Shown here piece after piece: positions 44,138 to 50,018 of a DNA stretch of 50,018 nt. Source of the DNA: Sphingomonas sp. dw_22 (GTDB lineage: Bacteria > Pseudomonadota > Alphaproteobacteria > Sphingomonadales > Sphingomonadaceae). The position numbers and the translations under genes were made by a program. The first letter of the stretch is position 1. The number at the start of each line of letters is the position of its first letter. The stretch is from positions 1-50,018 of the forward strand of contig NZ_JAAVVE010000031.1 in NCBI RefSeq assembly GCF_018449795.1, in the 5' to 3' direction. A model generated the notes under the pieces. The model ran no database searches. It saw nothing but the letters and a program-made list of their open reading frames with translations, and had not been told where the DNA came from.

Positions 44138-45142
44138 ATGAAACTGGCCAGCCTCAAGCATGGGCGCGACGGCAAGCTCGTGGTGGTATCGAGTGATCTC
44201 GCCTGGTGCGCCGATGCCAGCGCGATCGCGCCGACGCTCCAGGCTGCGCTCGACGACTGGGATCAGGTGGAAAGCGAGCTGCGCAATCTCGCCACCGATC
44301 TCGATCACGAGGCGATCCCGATGATGCGCTTCCATGAGCGCCAGGCCGCCGCGCCGCTGCCGCGCGCCTATCAATGGGCGGACGGCTCCGCCTATGTGAA
44401 CCATGTCGCACTGGTGCGGCAGGCGCGAAATGCCGAGATGCCCGAGAGCTTCTGGCACGATCCGCTGATGTACCAGGGCGGATCGGACGGTTTCCTGGGC
44501 GCGCGCGATCCAATCCCGCTCGCCGACGAGGCCTGGGGCTGCGATCTCGAGGGCGAAGTGGTGGTGGTGACGGGCGACGTGCCGCAGGGGGCGAGCCGCG
44601 ACGCGGCGCTGGCCGCGGTCCGTCTGGTCGGCCTCACCAATGACGTGTCGCTGCGCAACCTGATTCCCGGTGAATTGGCCAAGGGGTTCGGCTTCTTCCA
44701 GTCCAAGCCCGCGAGCGCCTTTTCGCCGGTGTTCGTCACGCCCGACGCGCTGGGCGACTGGTGGCGCGACGGCAAGCTCCACCGCAAGCTGATGGTCGAT
44801 CTGAACGGCGAGCCCTTCGGCCGCGCCGAGACGGGCGAGGATATGACCTTCGATTTCGGTACGCTGATCGCCCATGCCGCGAAGACGCGCGCGCTGGGCG
44901 CGGGCACGATCATCGGCTCGGGTACCGTCTCGAACCGCGACGCCGATGGCGGCCCCGGCAGGCCGGTGGCGGAAGGCGGCGTGGGCTATTCGTGCGTCGC
45001 CGAGATCCGCACGATCGAGACGATCCGCACCGGCGCGCCGGTCACGCCGTTCCTCAAGGCCGGCGACACGGTGCGCATCTGGGCGGAGGACGACAAGCAC
45101 CACCCGATCTTCGGGGTGATCGAGCAGACCGTCGGGGGCTGA
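44138..45142 (+). CDS. Fumarylacetoacetate hydrolase family protein
   Basis: A 334-residue enzyme of the FAH superfamily, which cleaves C-C bonds or isomerises beta-keto acids with a metal. The N-terminal domain (about 1-75, MKLASLKHGRDGKLVVVSSD) is followed by the catalytic fold with WGCDLEGEVVVVTGDVPQGA, SLRNLIPGELAKGFGFFQSKP and GTIIGSGTVSN. The metal-ligand acids sit in the EGE and similar segments. It may act in tyrosine catabolism as fumarylacetoacetase, but no other genes of that pathway are here. AGAGGAG precedes the ATG. Confidence 0.9.
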   Translation: MKLASLKHGRDGKLVVVSSDLAWCADASAIAPTLQAALDDWDQVESELRNLATDLDHEAIPMMRFHERQAAAPLPRAYQWADGSAYVNHVALVRQARNAEMPESFWHDPLMYQGGSDGFLGARDPIPLADEAWGCDLEGEVVVVTGDVPQGASRDAALAAVRLVGLTNDVSLRNLIPGELAKGFGFFQSKPASAFSPVFVTPDALGDWWRDGKLHRKLMVDLNGEPFGRAETGEDMTFDFGTLIAHAAKTRALGAGTIIGSGTVSNRDADGGPGRPVAEGGVGYSCVAEIRTIETIRTGAPVTPFLKAGDTVRIWAEDDKHHPIFGVIEQTVGG

Positions 45143-45148
45143 AGAGGC

Positions 45149-45982
45149 GTGTTTGAAGGAAGCCGGACCGACGCTGAAGCCTATCTTCGATCCCTTACCG
45201 GCAGATATTATGTCTATCTCCTGTGTCGCCCGGATGGGCGGCCGTTCTATGTCGGTAAGGGGCTGAAGAAGCGAGCTCTGGACCATGAAGCGGAGGCGCT
45301 TCGCCATCATCCGGTCGGTGAGAGCAATCCTTTCAAATGCAATGTAATCCGCAAGATCGTCCGGGACGGGCACACAGTTCGCTACCGGATAGATTCCACC
45401 TATGATCCGGTGGACCAGAGCGCTTGCCTCGAACGGGAGGCCGCACTTATCCGCCAATATGGTCGGCTGCACGAGGGCGGTTGCCTGACCAATCTTGCTG
45501 GCGGGTTGGGTAGCCTGTCGGGTGCCGCACCGTTCAGTCTCGAACGGCATTCCGCTACCTTGGCGGGAATGCCGGACGACAACCCCGCGCGCACCACGCT
45601 TAACCGATTCCTGCAAGGTATCGGTCCGGTCGGGAGCGTTCCGATCAAGCCGATCAATCAGATCGCACGTGTCCTGCCCACCACACCGCATTCTTCTGCG
45701 CGCTCGCCGACCATACGATGCGCTTATGCCCTGATGGCGGGAGCCGTCGCGTCTGGGCAATTGCTAGTGCCAAATTGCTGGATCCCACGGCGCTTCTTCT
45801 ACGAGGGTATCGAAGGGATCATCGAAAACGGCGTTGCGCGCGACATATTGAAGGCAGGAATGGCATCGCTGGTGTCCGCTCAAGATCCAAAGGATGAGCA
45901 TTTCGAACTGGATGGTCGCCAGATCGAGATTCTGATCGGACTGGTTGGCGAGGAAGTGCTGATTGAAAGGGGATTGCGATAG
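45149..45982 (+). CDS. GIY-YIG domain nuclease (LEM-3-like)
   Basis: A 277-residue protein. An N-terminal GIY-YIG nuclease fold (about 18-115) has YVYLL (21-25), FYVGKG (33-38), R42, H46 and a possible metal-binding glutamate in CLEREAALIRQYG (about 92-104). The YVGKG-plus-His spacing resembles the LEM-3/ANKLE1 group and its bacterial relatives. The C-terminal 150 residues (INQIARVLPTTPHSSARSP, IENGVARDILKAGMASL) match nothing I recognise. It begins with GTG 6 bases after the FAH-like gene and converges with dnaE2 (12 bases apart). A DNA-cleaving role is likely but unproven; codon use looks less GC-biased than its neighbours. Confidence 0.8.
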   Translation: MFEGSRTDAEAYLRSLTGRYYVYLLCRPDGRPFYVGKGLKKRALDHEAEALRHHPVGESNPFKCNVIRKIVRDGHTVRYRIDSTYDPVDQSACLEREAALIRQYGRLHEGGCLTNLAGGLGSLSGAAPFSLERHSATLAGMPDDNPARTTLNRFLQGIGPVGSVPIKPINQIARVLPTTPHSSARSPTIRCAYALMAGAVASGQLLVPNCWIPRRFFYEGIEGIIENGVARDILKAGMASLVSAQDPKDEHFELDGRQIEILIGLVGEEVLIERGLR

Positions 45983-45994
45983 GCGTCCGTGCTT

Positions 45995-49341
<3,347 letters not shown>

Positions 49342-49345
<4 letters not shown>

Positions 49346-50018
49346 CCGAACACCCCATGCAGATACCAGCCGAGGTCGCCCGTCACCGCGCGCTCGCCGT
49401 CGCCGCGGCGGAACAGCCAGTAGCGGCGGCCGCAATCGTCCTCGACCTGGAAATAGTCGCGCACGCTGTGCGTCTCGGCCATGCGCCGCCACCATTCGCC
49501 ATGGATGCGCTCGGGTCCGTCGGCGCGCACGACCTGGTGGGTCTGTCCGCGCCAGGTGAAGCGGCGCGGCGGCTGATCGGGCAGCAGCGCGATCACGTCG
49601 TCGACGCGCTCGGGCCGGCTGAGCAGCCGGGCAGGGCGCGGCCATTCGGGGCGCCAGACCGGCATTTGCCCCTGGCGATCGAGCTGGCGGACATCGTCGG
49701 CCTTGATGCGCGTGCCCGGACGGGCCGGCGGATCGAGCACGGGCATGCGCGCCACCGATCGCTCGGGCACGTCGCTTTCCACCGGGCGATTGCGCCACAG
49801 CCGCCGCAGGCCGATCCGCGTGGCGAGCGTATCGACCAGCGGGGCAAGATCGGGCGCGGCCTCTTCGTCCAGCCGCTCGGTCACCGGCTCCGGCCCCAGC
49901 GAATCGGCGCGGCGCAGGTGCAGCGTCATGACGTCGATGCCGTATCCCGGCTCGATCTCCTCGATCCGGCGGAGGAGCAGGCGCGCCAAATCCCCCGGCC
50001 CCCGCCCGGGCCGGCCCC
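49342..50018 (-). CDS. imuB: ImuB / Y-family DNA polymerase-like protein (5' partial)
   Basis: C-terminal part of a Y-family polymerase-like protein, continuing past the right edge of the window; about 225 codons are visible. The end reads ETHSVRDYFQVEDDCGRRYWLFRRGDG and LGWYLHGVFG, the common C-terminus of ImuB proteins paired with dnaE2. ImuB is a catalytically inactive subunit that links DnaE2 to the sliding clamp. The final bases are low-complexity G/C and may contain errors. Confidence 0.9.

Overview
The window reads as chromosomal DNA of a GC-rich alphaproteobacterium of the Sphingomonadales (Sphingomonas or a close relative). This is inferred from gene content and order, not from a marker gene. 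The signs are an EnvC-CtpA pair followed by DsbB and Coq7, SciP (the CtrA inhibitor found in alphaproteobacteria), an MlaE permease with an N-terminal STAS domain, a large sphingomonad-type TonB-dependent receptor, a Ku-LigD pair, an ImuB-DnaE2 pair and a palindromic repeat of a type common in sphingomonads. No rRNA, prophage, CRISPR array, intact IS element or replication origin is visible. Both ends are nearly pure G/C and cut through genes (envC on the left, imuB on the right), so this may be a whole contig with poor terminal bases.

Layout. 1-3.8 kb: envC (partial), ctpA, dsbB, coq7 and a small secreted protein, all forward. 3.8-6.0 kb: a GT87-like membrane protein (reverse), a UdgX-type uracil-DNA glycosylase and a 51-residue His-rich lipoprotein. 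6.0-14.2 kb: a sugar-uptake locus with long non-coding or decayed gaps: Gfo/Idh/MocA oxidoreductase, a secreted five-bladed propeller glycosidase, a TonB-dependent receptor and a LacI regulator, ending at tRNA-Ser(GGA). It looks like an acquired island. 14.4-20.9 kb: a cyclophilin, an Mla-type lipid transport operon (permease, ATPase, MCE protein, lipoprotein), a HAD phosphatase and a DUF445 protein. 21-25.3 kb: an RND efflux pump with its adaptor. 25.5-27.8 kb: two GlsB/YeaQ stress membrane proteins around a SIMPL protein, then SciP and a possible small ORF.

27.9-31.4 kb: mnmA facing the overlapping operon pdxH-CDF transporter-phzF. 31.4-34.8 kb: ku and ligD overlap and form a two-gene end-joining system; ligD carries an 83-bp palindrome read in frame as part of the protein. 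34.8-38.2 kb: a fused ATP-grasp/alpha-E protein followed by a transglutaminase-like protein, a poorly described amidoligase system. 38.3-42.6 kb: a DnaJ-like protein, a YihY-family membrane protein, fabI, aroC and a Pro-rich secreted peptide. 42.6-50.0 kb: purA (reverse), a fumarylacetoacetate hydrolase-family protein, a GIY-YIG nuclease with LEM-3-like spacing, and the reverse imuB-dnaE2 mutagenesis operon.

DNA repair is over-represented: UdgX, Ku, LigD, ImuB, DnaE2 and the GIY-YIG nuclease all lie within 45 kb. The strongest candidates for something undescribed are the palindrome inside ligD, the ATP-grasp/alpha-E/transglutaminase pair, the GIY-YIG protein beside dnaE2 and the His-rich microlipoprotein. 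All calls come from reading translated sequence; no database search was run.
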